Origin: Dechloromonas sp. TW-R-39-2 | Lineage (GTDB): Bacteria > Pseudomonadota > Gammaproteobacteria > Burkholderiales > Rhodocyclaceae | NCBI RefSeq assembly: GCF_016864195.1 | Contig: NZ_CP045202.1 | Location: 1,643,001-1,707,000, forward strand | DNA: 64,000 nt | Direction: 5' to 3' | Part shown: positions 52,337-61,756 of the stretch, piece after piece | Numbering within the stretch: the first letter of the stretch is position 1 | Layout of the letters: each line of letters opens with the position of its first letter | The notes under the pieces: generated by a model | The model's input: the letters and a program-made list of their open reading frames with translations, nothing else | The model's database searches: none | What the model was told of the DNA's origin: nothing | Made by a program: the position numbers and the translations under genes

Positions 52337-54639
52337 GACAACATCCCAAGCCCACTTTGCTCGCCCTGGCGCTGGCCGCCGCTTTTGGCCAGGCTGGTGC
52401 GGTCGACCGCGAAATCCAGGCCGAAACCGTCGAAGTCGTCGGCAGTACGCCGCTCGCCGGGGTCGGCGTGCCGCGCCTGCACTTGCCGGCCAATGTCCAG
52501 TCGATCAGCGCCAGCCAGATGGAGGAGCAGGAAAGCCTGAATCTGCCGGAAGCGATGCTGCGCCAGTTGCCCAGCGTCAATCTCAACGAGATTCAGGGCA
52601 ATCCTTTCCAGGCTGACCTGAATTACCGCGGTTTCACCGCCTCGCCACTGCTCGGTACGGCGCAGGGCCTGTCGGTCTATCTCGATGGCGTGCGCATCAA
52701 CGAACCGTTCGGCGACACGGTCAACTGGGATTTGCTGCCGCATTCGGCGATTGCCGGGATGGACCTGATGCCCGGTTCCAACCCGGTTTTCGGCTTGAAC
52801 ACGCTGGGCGGCGCGCTGGCGATCCGTACCAAGAGCGGCTTCAGTCATCCTGGCAGCAAAATTGAACTGTCCGGCGGCAGCTTCGGGCGGCGCAATGTCG
52901 AGATCGAGCATGGCGGCAACGCCGGCTCGCTCGGCTGGTATATGGCGGCTGACGCCTTCAGTGAAGACGGCTGGCGCGATTACTCGAAATCCGAGGCCAA
53001 GCAGTTCTTCGGCAAGTTGTCGCACAAAAGCGCCGCCGGCGAGGCCGATCTGACGCTGACTCGTGCAGTGACCAAGATGACCGGCAACGGCCTGCTGCCG
53101 CTATCGATGTTCGCCGAGCGGCGCGACCAGATTTTCACCCACCCCGACCAGACGCGTAACGACCTGACCCAGATCGCGCTCAGCGGTCGTCTGTGGCTGA
53201 ACGACAGCCAGAGCCTGAGCGGCAATGTCTATCACCGGCGGAGCACGACACGGACCTTGAATGGCGATCTAAACAACGATTTCGAAGGCGGGGCATTCGA
53301 CGGTGTGGCCAATCAGGAATCGGGCGCCAATAACCGGACCCGGACGCGGCAGCAGGGCAGCGGCGTCAGCGGGCAGTGGAATCTCAGCACCCGCCAGCAT
53401 CAACTGACGGTGGGCAGCTCCTTCGATTACGCCCGGATGGATTTTCGCCAGACGCAGCAGATCGGCACCCTCGATGCGACGCGCGGCATCACTGATCTGG
53501 CTGCCGAGCAGGAAGAAAACCGGCTGCGCGGCACGACGCAGACCGCCAGCGTATTCGGCACCGAAACCTATGCCTTGCTGCCCAATCTGCACCTGACCGG
53601 CTCGGCCCGCTACAACATGAGCCGCGTCACGACGTTTGACGAACTCAATCGCGCCGCGCCGAATCTCGACGGCGACCACAGCTACCGCAAACTCAATCCG
53701 GCCTTCGGGCTGAGCTGGCAGGTCGTCCCGGCGCTCAATGCCTACGCCGGTTTCAGCCAGGGTAACCGGGTGCCGACGCCGATCGAGCTGGGTTGCGCCG
53801 ACCGGGCCAATCCCTGCACCTTGCCCAATTCGATGGCTTCCGATCCCTATCTGAAACAGGTCGTCACGCAAACCGTCGAAGCCGGCCTGCGCGGCAAGCT
53901 GGCTGGCGATATTGGCTGGAATGCCGGGGTCTACCGCAGCATTTCGAGCGACGACATCATTTTCGTCGGCACCTCGACCAGCGCCGGTTATTTCACCAAT
54001 TTTGGCAAGACGCAACGTCAGGGGCTGGAACTGGGCCTGAACGGCCGCCTGAGTCGTGTCGACTGGTTCGCCAATTACAGCTACCTGGAAGCCACCTATC
54101 AATCGAGCGCCTGTCTGCTCGGCGCCAACAACAGCTCGCGCGGCACCGCGCCGGAATGCACGGCAGGCGGGCAGGATGACGAAATTCTGGTGCGCAAGGG
54201 CGACCGCTTGCCCGGCTTGCCAAATCACAGCGCCAAGTTCGGCCTGAGCTGGCGGACGACCGACTGGCTGCGTCTCGGCGGCGATGTCCAGGCTTTCTCC
54301 GGCCAGTACGCCCGGGGCAACGAAAACAACCAGCACCAGTCAGGCACCTTCACCGATGCGCTGGGCAATACCCGGACTTTCGACGGTCCGGGCAAGACGG
54401 CCGGCTACGCCATCCTCAACCTGAATGGCGAAGCCCGGCTGGGCGGCGGCTGGCAGATGTTTGCCAAGGTCAATAACGTTTTCGACAAGCGTTATGCAAC
54501 GGCTGCCGCGCTGGCTGAAAACCCCTTTGCCGGTGGCAGCTTCCAGATCGACTCGGGCAACTGGCGGCGCGAAACCTTCGTCGCACCGGGCGCACCGCGC
54601 GCGGCCTGGATCGGCTTGCGCTACGCCTTCGGCAACTGA
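52333..54639 (+). CDS. TonB-dependent receptor linked to the PQQ dehydrogenase system
   Basis: 768 residues. Signal peptide ending GQAGA. Plug domain (LHLPANVQSISASQME, LPEAMLRQLPSVNLNE, DLNYRGFTASPLLGTAQGLSV, PFGDTVNWDLLP), then a long barrel ending with an aromatic-type C-terminus (WIGLRYAFGN). It is encoded with its own TonB and with relay proteins under a sigma-54 promoter. Its substrate may be a lanthanide chelate or PQQ itself, since no PQQ-synthesis genes are seen here. That substrate guess rests on context only; an iron-chelate receptor cannot be excluded. Confidence 0.9.
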   Translation: MRQHPKPTLLALALAAAFGQAGAVDREIQAETVEVVGSTPLAGVGVPRLHLPANVQSISASQMEEQESLNLPEAMLRQLPSVNLNEIQGNPFQADLNYRGFTASPLLGTAQGLSVYLDGVRINEPFGDTVNWDLLPHSAIAGMDLMPGSNPVFGLNTLGGALAIRTKSGFSHPGSKIELSGGSFGRRNVEIEHGGNAGSLGWYMAADAFSEDGWRDYSKSEAKQFFGKLSHKSAAGEADLTLTRAVTKMTGNGLLPLSMFAERRDQIFTHPDQTRNDLTQIALSGRLWLNDSQSLSGNVYHRRSTTRTLNGDLNNDFEGGAFDGVANQESGANNRTRTRQQGSGVSGQWNLSTRQHQLTVGSSFDYARMDFRQTQQIGTLDATRGITDLAAEQEENRLRGTTQTASVFGTETYALLPNLHLTGSARYNMSRVTTFDELNRAAPNLDGDHSYRKLNPAFGLSWQVVPALNAYAGFSQGNRVPTPIELGCADRANPCTLPNSMASDPYLKQVVTQTVEAGLRGKLAGDIGWNAGVYRSISSDDIIFVGTSTSAGYFTNFGKTQRQGLELGLNGRLSRVDWFANYSYLEATYQSSACLLGANNSSRGTAPECTAGGQDDEILVRKGDRLPGLPNHSAKFGLSWRTTDWLRLGGDVQAFSGQYARGNENNQHQSGTFTDALGNTRTFDGPGKTAGYAILNLNGEARLGGGWQMFAKVNNVFDKRYATAAALAENPFAGGSFQIDSGNWRRETFVAPGAPRAAWIGLRYAFGN

Positions 54640-56003
54640 TGATGCGCCGGCTCAGCCTTCACACCCGCGTCGGCCTGGTCTTTACCGGGCTGGCGGCCAG
54701 CCTGCTGCTGGTCCTCGCCGCCTTGTGGTCGCACGGCGCGCGCAATGCGACGCATGAAGAGGTCGAAGCAGCCAGCCGGGTGGCCGAGCAGTGGTTGCGG
54801 GCGATGGCCGGTGAAATGCGTCAGCTGCCGCCGGCCGTGCTGCCCGAACGGGTGCTCGGCGTGGTCAAGCCGCTCGGCCGGATTCGCGCCAACGAACTGG
54901 AAGTGATCGCCGCCGACGGCCGCCTGCTTTACCGTTCGCCGGCCCCGACCTACAAGGCCGGACGCCAGGTGCCGGCCTGGTTTGCCGGACTGCTGACGCC
55001 CGAATTCGAAGCGCGGCGCGTTGCGCTGGGTGAGTTGCAACTGGTGCTCCATCCCGACGCCTCGCGTTCGGTGATCGATGCCTGGGACGATCTGCAGCGC
55101 ATGGCTGCTTGGGCCGTGCTGCTGCTCGTTGGCTTGTTCCTGATCAGCCGCTACGCCCTCGACCGCGCCCTGCGCCCGCTGGCCCAGGTCATGCAGGCGC
55201 TGGAAAGAACGGGGTCAGGACGTTTCGATACCCGCCTGCCGGTGTTTGCCACGCCGGAACTGGGCCGTCTGTCGCGTGCCTTCAATGGCATGGCCGACCG
55301 CCTGAATGCTGCGGTCAACGACAATGTACGGCTGGAAACCGAGCATGAAGTCGCTGAGCAGATGCAAGGCCGCCTGCAGCAGGAGCGCCAGTTGATTGCC
55401 CGCGAGTTGCACGATGAACTGGCCCAGGGCATTACCGCCGTGCGGGCGCTGGCCGGGGCCATCGTCCAGCGCAGCAGCGATCAGCCGGGACTCAAGCTGC
55501 CGGCCGAAAGCATTGTTGCCGTGACCGGCGAGATGCAGCAGGGCGTCAGGCATATTCTCCAGCGTCTGCGGCCGGCCTCTGCCGCCGGGCTTGAAGCCGG
55601 CCTCGAACGGCTGCTGGTCGCCTGGCGGATGCAGCATGAAAGCATCGAACTGCGCGCAACAATCGAGCTTGAACACGCCCGGTTGAGCGATGCCGTGGCC
55701 CAAACCCTGATCCGCATCGTCCAGGAAGGGCTGACCAACGTTGCCCGCCACGCTGCAGCCAGCCAGGTCGAACTGCTGCTTGGCGAAGCCGCCGGGCAGA
55801 TCAGGCTGTTGCTGAGCGACAACGGCCGCGGTTGCGATGGCCGGCGTTCGCCGCAAGCCGGTTGCGGCTTTGGCTTGGCCGGCATGGCCGAGCGCATTGC
55901 CGAACTCGGCGGTGTGCTGACAATGGCACGGCCGGCGGCCGGCGGTTTCTGTTTGCAGGTTTGCCTGCCGCATCATCACGAAATCATGGAGGAAGCATCA
56001 TGA
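54639..56003 (+). CDS. NarX-type sensor histidine kinase
   Basis: 454 residues. Membrane segments at VGLVFTGLAASLLLVLAALW and MAAWAVLLLVGLFLISRYAL enclose a periplasmic sensor of about 110 residues. A HAMP-like region (LGRLSRAFNGMADRL) precedes HisKA_3 with the phospho-His in LIARELHDELAQGITAVR, and HATPase (LIRIVQEGLTNVARHAA, DNGRGCDG, GFGLAGMAERI). Start overlaps the receptor stop. With the next gene it forms a pair at the end of the quinoprotein-relay operon and may sense substrate or metal. Confidence 0.9.
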   Translation: MMRRLSLHTRVGLVFTGLAASLLLVLAALWSHGARNATHEEVEAASRVAEQWLRAMAGEMRQLPPAVLPERVLGVVKPLGRIRANELEVIAADGRLLYRSPAPTYKAGRQVPAWFAGLLTPEFEARRVALGELQLVLHPDASRSVIDAWDDLQRMAAWAVLLLVGLFLISRYALDRALRPLAQVMQALERTGSGRFDTRLPVFATPELGRLSRAFNGMADRLNAAVNDNVRLETEHEVAEQMQGRLQQERQLIARELHDELAQGITAVRALAGAIVQRSSDQPGLKLPAESIVAVTGEMQQGVRHILQRLRPASAAGLEAGLERLLVAWRMQHESIELRATIELEHARLSDAVAQTLIRIVQEGLTNVARHAAASQVELLLGEAAGQIRLLLSDNGRGCDGRRSPQAGCGFGLAGMAERIAELGGVLTMARPAAGGFCLQVCLPHHHEIMEEAS

Positions 56004-56647
56004 ATTCCAGTCTGCACGGCATTCGCGTCATGCTGGCCGACGATCACGCCATCGTCCGCCTGGGTTTTCGGCTGCTGCTCGAAGGGGCCGGAGCCGAAGT
56101 GGTCGGTGAGGCAGAAACCGGCGAAAGCGCCATCCGGCTTTATGCCGAGTCCACGCCCGATCTGGTGGTGATGGATGTGTCGATGCCCGGCATTGGCGGG
56201 TTGGCGGCGCTCGAACGGCTGCTCGTCTGGGCGCCGAAAGCGCAGGTGCTGATGTTGTCGGCACACCACGACGACATCGTTCCCGTCCGCGCCCTGCGTC
56301 TCGGCGCAAGTGGCTACCTGTGCAAGCGTGCCGCGCCGGAAGAATTCCTGCGGGCGGTCGGGCAGGTTGCGGCCGGGCGGCGCTACATCGATCCTGAACT
56401 GGCGCAGAACGTCGCGCTGGCCCAGCTCTCTGGTTCAGCCAATCCGGTCGACAGCCTGACCGAAAAGGAACTGGCCGTTTTCCTCAAACTGGCCGAAGGG
56501 CGCTCGGTCAACGACGTGGCCAGCGATTTTTGCCTCAGTCCGAGCACGGTCGGGACGCACCTTTATCACATCAAGCAAAAGCTCAATTTGCAGAACGCCG
56601 CCGAACTGACGCTGGTCGCCGTGCGCAACGGGCTGATCGAAGCCTGA
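56000..56647 (+). CDS. LuxR/NarL-family response regulator
   Basis: 215 residues from ATG 56000 (GGAGG upstream, ATGA overlap). Receiver with LADDHAIVRLGF, phospho-Asp in LVVMDVSMPGIGG and LRLGASGYLCKRAAPEE; then a LuxR helix-turn-helix (LTEKELAVFLKLAEGRSVNDVASDFCLSPSTVGTHLYHIKQKL). Resembles ExaE/AgmR-type regulators of alcohol oxidation. It may act with, or downstream of, the sigma-54 activator on the same genes. Confidence 0.9.
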   Translation: MNSSLHGIRVMLADDHAIVRLGFRLLLEGAGAEVVGEAETGESAIRLYAESTPDLVVMDVSMPGIGGLAALERLLVWAPKAQVLMLSAHHDDIVPVRALRLGASGYLCKRAAPEEFLRAVGQVAAGRRYIDPELAQNVALAQLSGSANPVDSLTEKELAVFLKLAEGRSVNDVASDFCLSPSTVGTHLYHIKQKLNLQNAAELTLVAVRNGLIEA

Positions 56648-56680
56648 TGGCTGATTTTCTGGCAACGGCCAGACCCCGGT

Positions 56681-57157
56681 TTATGCTGGGTCTTGCAGGG
56701 CTAAGGCCAGGTATTGTGTGCCGGGCACCGGGTTGAAGCTGACCGGTTCGGCGACCGAAAAGCCGAGCGATTCGTAAAGCTTCTGCGCCGCCACGAACTC
56801 CGGTAAAACGTCGAGACAGATGCGCCGATAACCGGCCTGCCTGGCTTCGGCGATCAGCTGCTCGACGAGTTTGCGGCCGAGTTGTTGGCCTCTCGCCGAT
56901 GGGCGAACATAAACCCGTTTCATTTCGTAGGTCGACGCATCAATCCGGCGCAGGGCGGCGCAGCCGAGAACGGCATCTCCTTGGCGCGCCAGGAAAAGAC
57001 GCCCCTCCGGCGCCGCATACTTGCCCGGTAGCCCTGCAAACTCCGTCTCGTAATCCTGAAAATCGAGGCTGACAGTCGGGCTTTTGACGTACTCGCGGAA
57101 AATCGAAATAACGTCGTCGTGTTCATCCGGGAAGCGGGCTTGTCGAATGGTGAGCAT
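56681..57157 (-). CDS. GNAT-family N-acetyltransferase
   Basis: 158 residues. The acetyl-CoA site VRPSARGQQLGRKLVEQLIAEA (R/QxxGxG/A) and flanking LGCAALRRIDASTYEMKRVYV and ICLDVLPEFVAAQKLYESLGF are typical. Substrate unknown. It converges on the response-regulator gene, with a short AGACCC/GGGTCT inverted repeat (56671-56693) across the gap. Not part of the PQQ regulon. Confidence 0.9.
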   Translation of the reverse strand: MLTIRQARFPDEHDDVISIFREYVKSPTVSLDFQDYETEFAGLPGKYAAPEGRLFLARQGDAVLGCAALRRIDASTYEMKRVYVRPSARGQQLGRKLVEQLIAEARQAGYRRICLDVLPEFVAAQKLYESLGFSVAEPVSFNPVPGTQYLALALQDPA

Positions 57158-57238
57158 GCTGGGTACGTTGGTGAATTCGGTGGTTCAGAGAGTAGATTAC
57201 GGCAGGAGGCGGAGCATAAAACGGAAGATGAACTTCGT

Positions 57239-57640
57239 TTATCGCTCACCCCTGGATATTTTGCCGGGATGATCGGGGGCAAGATATTTATCTTTCAGTA
57301 ACACTTTGGCCTTGCTCTGCTCAATGTGTTTGAACTGAAGCGGTGAATCTGTACGGAAATAAAACCAGAAGTATTCACCGGATGCATTCCTGGCAATTCT
57401 TGTCAGGGTGTAGGCTAAAAACGAGCCTTTAATTTGCTCGACGACTTCTTTTTCCTGCATGAGTTGTGCTGTTTTGCCATCGAATTGAACGAGGGCATTA
57501 TCTGGATAGATAGACTGTGCGGCGAATGCAGCGAGGGCGGCAGGGCGGTGGCTGGCCTTGTAGCGATAGCCGCGCAGTAGCTGGTAAGCCAGGAGGCCGC
57601 CGGTGGTCAGCACTGTAAGAAGAATGCCCGTAATGTCCAT
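57239..57640 (-). CDS. Hypothetical single-pass membrane protein
   Basis: 133 residues. One N-terminal membrane segment (MDITGILLTVLTTGGLLAYQLL), then a soluble alpha/beta domain (IYPDNALVQFDGKTAQLM, FLAYTLTRIARNASGEYFWFYFRTD). No family recognised. It lies upstream of the GNAT gene on the same strand, 80 bases away. Confidence 0.6.
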   Translation of the reverse strand: MDITGILLTVLTTGGLLAYQLLRGYRYKASHRPAALAAFAAQSIYPDNALVQFDGKTAQLMQEKEVVEQIKGSFLAYTLTRIARNASGEYFWFYFRTDSPLQFKHIEQSKAKVLLKDKYLAPDHPGKISRGER

Positions 57641-57885
57641 GTCCTGATTTTATAGTACGTAAATTGTCGGCCTGCGCGGCTTCATCCAGGTCCGGAAAAA
57701 TGGCGCTTTCAGGCGTGGTGAAGTTGATCCATGAGCAGGCCGCATTATCGCTGAACTGTTGACGATTCTGCTTGTGACCGGCATCTCATGATTTTCATGA
57801 GCTGGCTTTGGCGAATGTGATGGCGCGGCGGGGGGGCGTGGCAGCCGATGATGTGCCTTATAACGACACCAACGAGACACCTGCC

Positions 57886-60015
57886 ATGAAACACCGTCTG
57901 AGCTGCATTGCCGCTGCATTGACCCCGATTTTTTCGCTCGGTACAGCCTGGGCTGCCGATGTGATGCTTGATCCCGTTGCTGTGACCGGCAGCCGGATCG
58001 AACACAATACGTTCGACCTGGCTGCTGCGGTCGACGTCGTCGATGCGGCCAGAATCGGGGCCGATCAGGCGAAGGTCAATGTTTCCGAGGCGCTGGCCGG
58101 GGTGCCGGGAATTTCGGTGCAGAACCGCCAGAACTACGCGCAGGACCTGCAGATTTCCTCGCGCGGCTTTGGCGCCCGTTCGGCCTTTGGCGTGCGCGGC
58201 ATTCGTCTGATGGCCGATGGCATTCCAGCCTCGATGCCGGATGGTCAGGGGCAGGCGGCCACCTTCAATCTTGATCGGGCCGAACGCATCGAAGTCATGC
58301 GTGGCCCGATGTCGTCGATCTACGGCAATCACGCTGGCGGGGTGATCCAGATGTTTACCGCCGACGGCAAGGGTGCGCCGAGCATCGAAGGCGGTCTGGT
58401 GACCGGCAGCTACGGCATGTGGAAGGCTGATCTTTCGGCCCAGGGCGAAGCGGCCGGGATGGGTTATGTGCTAGATACCTCGCGCTTTTCGACCGATGGC
58501 TACCGGGCGCACAGCAGCGCCCAGCGCGACCAGAGTTCGGCCAAGCTGACTTTTGCGCCGGATGCCGACAGCCGCTTGATGCTGGTCGCCAATGCCTTTA
58601 CCCAGACGGCAGACGATCCGCTGGGCGTGACTTGGGGGCGCTTTGGCAGCAATCCGCGCAGTGTCGAAACGGTGGCCGAGCAGTACAACACGCGCAAAAG
58701 CATCGATCACATGCAGGGCGGCGTGAGCTATGAACGTCGCTTTGGCGAGCAAAGCGTGCAGGTTTCAGCTTATGCCGGCCAGCGTACGGTGATCCAGTAC
58801 CAGTCGATTCCGCGGTCGACGCAGTTGGTGACCGGTGCGACGCCGGCCAATTCACTGAACCGTCGCAGCTCCGGCGGGGTGATCGATTTTGATCGCGATT
58901 TCTCCGGCGTTTCCGGTCGCTGGACCGGCAAGTACGATCTGGCCGGCGGCAAGCTGACGACCACCGTCGGCGTCGAGTACGAGCAGTCGGTCGATCAGCG
59001 GCGCGGCTACGAGAATTACATCGGAACGACGCTTGGCCTGGCCGGCTCACTGCGCCGCAAGGAAGAAGATCGCGTCACCACCTTCGACCAGTACGCCCAG
59101 GCCGAATGGCAGGGCGAGCGTTGGAATTTCACCGGTGGCCTGCGCCACAGCCGGGTGGCTTTCAAGGTGAGCGACAGCTACATTACGACCGGCAATGGCG
59201 ACGACAGCGGCAGCGTCAGCTACGAAAAAACTACGCCGATGCTCACCGCGCTCTATCGCCTGACGCCGACAATCAATCTTTACGCCAGTGCGGCCCGCGG
59301 CTTCGAAACGCCGACCATGAATGAACTGTTCTACTCCGGCCCGAACAGCAGCTTCAGCTTCGACCTCAAGGCGGCCACCAGCACGCATTTCGAAACCGGC
59401 CTCAAGGCGCTGGTCGGTGACGACAGCCGGGTGGATGTTGCGCTGTTCCAGATCAGGACGAGCGACGAACTGGTCGTCGCCTCCAGCTCTGGTGGACGGA
59501 CCAGCTACCGCAACGCCGGCCAGACCCTGCGCCGAGGCATCGAAGCTGCGGTCGACAGCCGCTGGGGCCTCGGTTTCACCAGCCGTCTGGCCTACACCCT
59601 GCTGGATGCGCGTTACGACGAAGCATTCACCACCACGGTTCTCGGTGTTTCCACACCGGTCGATGCCGGCAGCCGTTTGCCCGGCGTCGCCGCCCAGACG
59701 CTGTTTGGCGAACTGGCCTGGCGCCATGCGCCGAGCGGCTTCCACATCGCCGCCGAAGGCATCGCACGCAGCAAGGTTTATGTCGAAGACAGCAACAGCC
59801 AGCAAGCCGCCCCGGCCTACACCATCGCCAATCTGCGCATGGGCGTCGATCAACAGGTCGGGTCGCTCAAAATGCGTGCCTTTGCCCGTCTGGACAATAT
59901 TTTTGACCGCCAGTACGTTGGCTCGGTCGTCGTCGGCGACGGCAACGGCCGCTTCTACGAATCGGCCCCCGGCCGGAACTGGCTGCTTGGGGTGAATGCC
60001 AAGTACGCGTTTTGA
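57886..60015 (+). CDS. TonB-dependent outer-membrane receptor
   Basis: 709 residues from ATG 57886. Signal peptide ending GTAWAAD. Plug domain (VNVSEALAGVPGISVQNRQNYAQDLQISSRGFG, GIRLMADGIPASMPDGQGQ, AERIEVMRGPMSSIYGNHAGG) and a barrel ending YAF, an aromatic C-terminus. Resembles siderophore or metal receptors. It has no adjacent TonB. The upstream stretch holds a CTCATGATTTTCATGAG inverted repeat (57785-57801) that could be regulatory. Start lacks a strong ribosome site. Confidence 0.92.
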   Translation: MKHRLSCIAAALTPIFSLGTAWAADVMLDPVAVTGSRIEHNTFDLAAAVDVVDAARIGADQAKVNVSEALAGVPGISVQNRQNYAQDLQISSRGFGARSAFGVRGIRLMADGIPASMPDGQGQAATFNLDRAERIEVMRGPMSSIYGNHAGGVIQMFTADGKGAPSIEGGLVTGSYGMWKADLSAQGEAAGMGYVLDTSRFSTDGYRAHSSAQRDQSSAKLTFAPDADSRLMLVANAFTQTADDPLGVTWGRFGSNPRSVETVAEQYNTRKSIDHMQGGVSYERRFGEQSVQVSAYAGQRTVIQYQSIPRSTQLVTGATPANSLNRRSSGGVIDFDRDFSGVSGRWTGKYDLAGGKLTTTVGVEYEQSVDQRRGYENYIGTTLGLAGSLRRKEEDRVTTFDQYAQAEWQGERWNFTGGLRHSRVAFKVSDSYITTGNGDDSGSVSYEKTTPMLTALYRLTPTINLYASAARGFETPTMNELFYSGPNSSFSFDLKAATSTHFETGLKALVGDDSRVDVALFQIRTSDELVVASSSGGRTSYRNAGQTLRRGIEAAVDSRWGLGFTSRLAYTLLDARYDEAFTTTVLGVSTPVDAGSRLPGVAAQTLFGELAWRHAPSGFHIAAEGIARSKVYVEDSNSQQAAPAYTIANLRMGVDQQVGSLKMRAFARLDNIFDRQYVGSVVVGDGNGRFYESAPGRNWLLGVNAKYAF

Positions 60016-60035
60016 AATATTCCAGCTGAAACAAG

Positions 60036-60062
60036 AAACCCGCCTTTGGCGGGTTTTTTTGT
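60036..60062 (+). terminator. Rho-independent terminator after the receptor
   Basis: AACCCGCC pairs with GGCGGGTT around TTT, followed by a T run. Confidence 0.88.
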
Positions 60063-60155
60063 TGGCGTGCAGACCGACGTACTTTGAGAAAAGGGCCGGG
60101 AGATCCGAATCTACCGGTCTGGTCCGGTTTCTGGCGCAAGCCCCGGTGTACTGAT

Positions 60156-61028
60156 CTATCGGGCTGATGCCGGAATCGTGAATCCGGTATCGCGCAGAAA
60201 TGTTTCAAATTCAGATTTCCACGCATCGCGGTTGCCGCTGAAAATGCCGTGTCCATCGTCCTTGTAGGGTGGCAGTTCAACGAATTTTCCCTTGCCGCCG
60301 GCCTTGCTGAACGCCTGGAACCATTCTTTGGGCAGTTCGGCGCCCCAATAGCGGTCGTTCTCGCTGTAGAACCAGAGCGTCGGGATTCTGGATGCTCTGC
60401 CGTAATCCTCGAACAGCGCCGCGAGGCGATGATAGCTGCAGGGATTGGCCGGGCGGCTTGCCGGGTTGCCGCCGCCTCCGCCGGCAAAATTGACGGCAGC
60501 GATCAAGCCGGGTAATTGCCTGGTTGAAAGCGTGATCGACGTCATCCCGCCGAATGATTGACCGACCACCACGCCGCGCGACCGGTCGACATAGGCCAGA
60601 TCGGCTGCAAAATCGAGTACGGCTGCCGTTTGGTCAGCGGCCACCGCGTAAGCCGGCGGAAAGTTCCGGCTCTCGCAACGCCCGGAATCTTCCACATCCG
60701 GCCCGCCTGTCTCTCCATAGCCGACGCGGGTAGGAACTAGCACGACGAAACCCAAAGCGACGAAGTAGCGCGAGTTGTCGGAATAGCGCTGTCGTTTCAT
60801 GCCGGCAAAACCAGCCACAGTGGCCGGCCTGCCGTGATTCAAAACCAGATACGGCGCTTTCTCCCGCTGGTCATCACGAAAAACCGTCACCTTGATGGCT
60901 TGATTGACCTGCTGCCCGTACATCGTTTTGACGCTGACCGGAACATCGAGCACCTCCTCGACAATAGCGGCCAGCGACAGGCTGGGGATCACAAGTGCCA
61001 GAACGAGTAACAGGTGGTTTTTTCGCAT
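60156..61028 (-). CDS. Secreted alpha/beta hydrolase
   Basis: 290 residues from ATG 61028 (MRKNHLLLVLALVIPSLSLA signal peptide); the frame is open upstream to 61199 but that part is not export-like. Nucleophile motif GQSFGG, oxyanion region LVLNHGRPA, acid in SENDRYWG, and His in DDGHGIF. Resembles dienelactone-hydrolase-like or prolyl-oligopeptidase-like periplasmic hydrolases with unknown substrate. It lies at the far end of the integron cassette array and may be an ordinary chromosomal gene. Confidence 0.8.
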   Translation of the reverse strand: MRKNHLLLVLALVIPSLSLAAIVEEVLDVPVSVKTMYGQQVNQAIKVTVFRDDQREKAPYLVLNHGRPATVAGFAGMKRQRYSDNSRYFVALGFVVLVPTRVGYGETGGPDVEDSGRCESRNFPPAYAVAADQTAAVLDFAADLAYVDRSRGVVVGQSFGGMTSITLSTRQLPGLIAAVNFAGGGGGNPASRPANPCSYHRLAALFEDYGRASRIPTLWFYSENDRYWGAELPKEWFQAFSKAGGKGKFVELPPYKDDGHGIFSGNRDAWKSEFETFLRDTGFTIPASAR

Positions 61029-61152
61029 CGTGGAGGCGATTGTCGCTGAGAAAGCAGCGTTGAGATAACGATACGTTGCTTTTTGGCACTTCGATTCAAT
61101 AAAAATGTTCTTTGAGAGACGATTTTGAATTGCAGGCATGCGGGTGCTTTGA

Positions 61153-61280
61153 TTATTTACACCATTGTTTCTCGCAGGGCATGCCGTCGTTGTTTCCATC
61201 CATTTTGTTTAGGCGGTAACTCAAAATGGCCAGAAACAACATGCATTTGAGCCACATTCTGCGGCACCTATTACAGCGCA
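61153..61280 (-). pseudogene. Fragment of an Excalibur calcium-binding domain protein
   Basis: A minus-strand frame ends RLNKMDGNNDGMPC followed by EKQWCK and a stop at 61153, the hallmark of the Excalibur domain (xMDGxxDGxPCE..WC). Upstream the frame soon hits a stop after about 40 residues, and the neighbouring frames look degraded, so the gene is broken by frameshift. It may be the decayed last cassette of the adjacent integron array. Confidence 0.55.
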
Positions 61281-61687
61281 ATCCTTGGGGTAGGGATCAT
61301 GCCCGGTGCCATTTTCTCCTGGCTCCTTAGCTTGGCTTTCTGACAAGGCGATAGATGCATTTCGACATTTGATGAAGCGCCGTGGCAAAACATGTAGAAG
61401 CCGCCACACACCAGCGCGAAGAACAAATCGGCGAGCAAACTCAGAACACGAGCAATGCCCGGTGTGGACGCGAAATGCGCATGCAAACCCTTTTTTCGGG
61501 GAAATGTGGCGTTGGTATGAACCAATGGCTTGAGCTGCGGCATAGCGAAGCATGGTGGTGCCTGGTGTTTGATCTCAATGAGGATGCTACGGTCGACTCA
61601 AAAAAATGTCTCAAAACGAAAATGGCGTAGATCAAAACTGCACCATTTTTTTGCCGGAAATTAGGCTGGGAAGTGTTTTTTCTGCAG
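61281..61687. other. Degraded stretch between the array end and the Excalibur fragment
   Basis: Several overlapping minus-strand frames (90-110 codons) are present. One contains a membrane-like segment (LLADLFFALVCGGFYMF) read in the same direction as the Excalibur tail, but none has a ribosome site and good length together. It is probably a decayed cassette. Confidence 0.35.
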
Positions 61688-61756
61688 CCTCAACGTTTGA
61701 ATTCACCGGACCTGTGCAGCTTTTTTACTCTGGTCCGGTGGAATGATTTGTTGGGC
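61688..61756 (-). repeat. attC site of the first cassette
   Basis: On the minus strand: GCCCAAC (R'') and GTTGAGG (R') bracket an inverted repeat CCACCGGACC / GGTCCGGTG with a 19-base loop. Total 69 bases. The cassette ORF stops inside it. Confidence 0.75.

Noticed and set aside
53269..54336. Minus-strand open frame of 355 codons
   Set aside because: Antisense to the TonB receptor barrel; composition explained by codon bias.
57641..57885. Cobalamin riboswitch before the TonB receptor
   Set aside because: No B12-box-like conserved sequence was found; only a short inverted repeat is present.
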